Assembly (NCBI GenBank): GCA_021299735.1
Contig: JAJTEM010000019.1
Location: forward strand, 1-44,715
Source: Burkholderiales bacterium
GTDB taxonomy: Bacteria; Pseudomonadota; Gammaproteobacteria; Burkholderiales; Burkholderiaceae_B
DNA length: 44,715 bases
Direction of reading: 5' to 3'
Made by a program: the position numbers and the translations under genes. Each line of letters opens with the position of its first letter. The first letter of the stretch is position 1. The notes beneath the pieces are model-generated. The model saw only the letters and a program-made list of their open reading frames with translations, searched no databases and had not been told where the DNA came from. This document shows positions 44,666 through 44,715 of this stretch, piece by piece.

Positions 44666-44715
44666 ATGCTAGGAATCAACACCAACGTCGCTTCGCTGAC
44701 CGCCCAGAAAAACCT
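44666..44715 (+). CDS. fliC: Flagellin (5' end only)
   Basis: Only 16 codons lie in the window. MLGINTNVASLTAQKN is the highly conserved flagellin N-terminus, which forms part of the D0 helix. GGAGA lies 6 bases before the ATG and a sigma-28 promoter lies upstream, both expected for a filament gene. Whether this is the only flagellin gene cannot be seen. Confidence 0.93.
   Translation, partial: MLGINTNVASLTAQKN

Overview
This window is a motility and chemotaxis region of a Gram-negative bacterium. P- and L-ring genes (flgI, flgH), a lipoprotein FlgH, an FlhDC master regulator, CheZ, and the minCDE and spoT-greB neighbourhoods all point to Betaproteobacteria, most likely Burkholderiales. A genus such as Limnobacter is possible, but that is an impression from protein style and not something the sequence proves. 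Almost every gene belongs to a recognisable family, and no transposase, integrase, CRISPR array, tRNA or rRNA was seen.

Layout, left to right: (1) 1-4398, housekeeping: end of minC, minD and minE (division-site selection), a bifunctional RelA/SpoT-type (p)ppGpp enzyme, and a convergent greB, with a shared terminator between the last two. (2) 4501-13242, signalling: a REC/degenerate-GGDEF/EAL c-di-GMP phosphodiesterase running head-on into cheB of a cheR-cheD-cheB operon; a divergent REC-PAS histidine kinase with its NarL-type regulator; and a methyl-accepting chemotaxis protein (MCP). (3) 13308-22859, minus strand: the rod, hook and hook-filament junction operon flgBCDEFGHIJKL, with flgA, flgM and flgN divergent on the plus strand. 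(4) 24703-34593, minus strand: flhB, an unrecognised repeat-containing gene, flhA, flhF, flhG, fliA, and a membrane histidine kinase with a single-domain response regulator. (5) 34703-43042: an orphan Hpt protein, then on the minus strand motA-motB-cheV-cheY-cheZ-cheA-MCP. (6) 43168-44715: flhD-flhC on the minus strand, a regulatory gap of about 535 bp, and the start of a flagellin gene on the plus strand.

The genes imply a transcription hierarchy. FlhDC would switch on the basal-body and export genes, including fliA (sigma-28). FlgM would hold sigma-28 until the hook is complete and FlgM is exported. Sigma-28 would then transcribe late genes. Two good sigma-28 promoters with the exact 11-base spacer are visible, before flgM and before the flagellin gene. 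FlhF and FlhG, which set flagellar position and number, sit beside FlhDC control. The chemotaxis set is nearly complete (CheA, R, B, D, V, Y, Z and two MCPs). No CheW is present here, though CheV carries a CheW-like domain.

Most unusual: (a) the protein at 32316-33353 between flhA and flhB, which I read as about six ribonuclease-inhibitor-like leucine-rich repeats followed by an F-box-like helical motif and a basic tail; (b) an FlhG that keeps its FlhF-activating DQAxxLR motif but has lost the Walker A lysines; (c) a nested inverted-repeat leader before an MCP with a C-terminal sensor, one arm of which is complementary to the ribosome binding site; (d) a FlgJ without its peptidoglycan hydrolase half; and (e) a GC-rich repeat found on both sides of flhDC.
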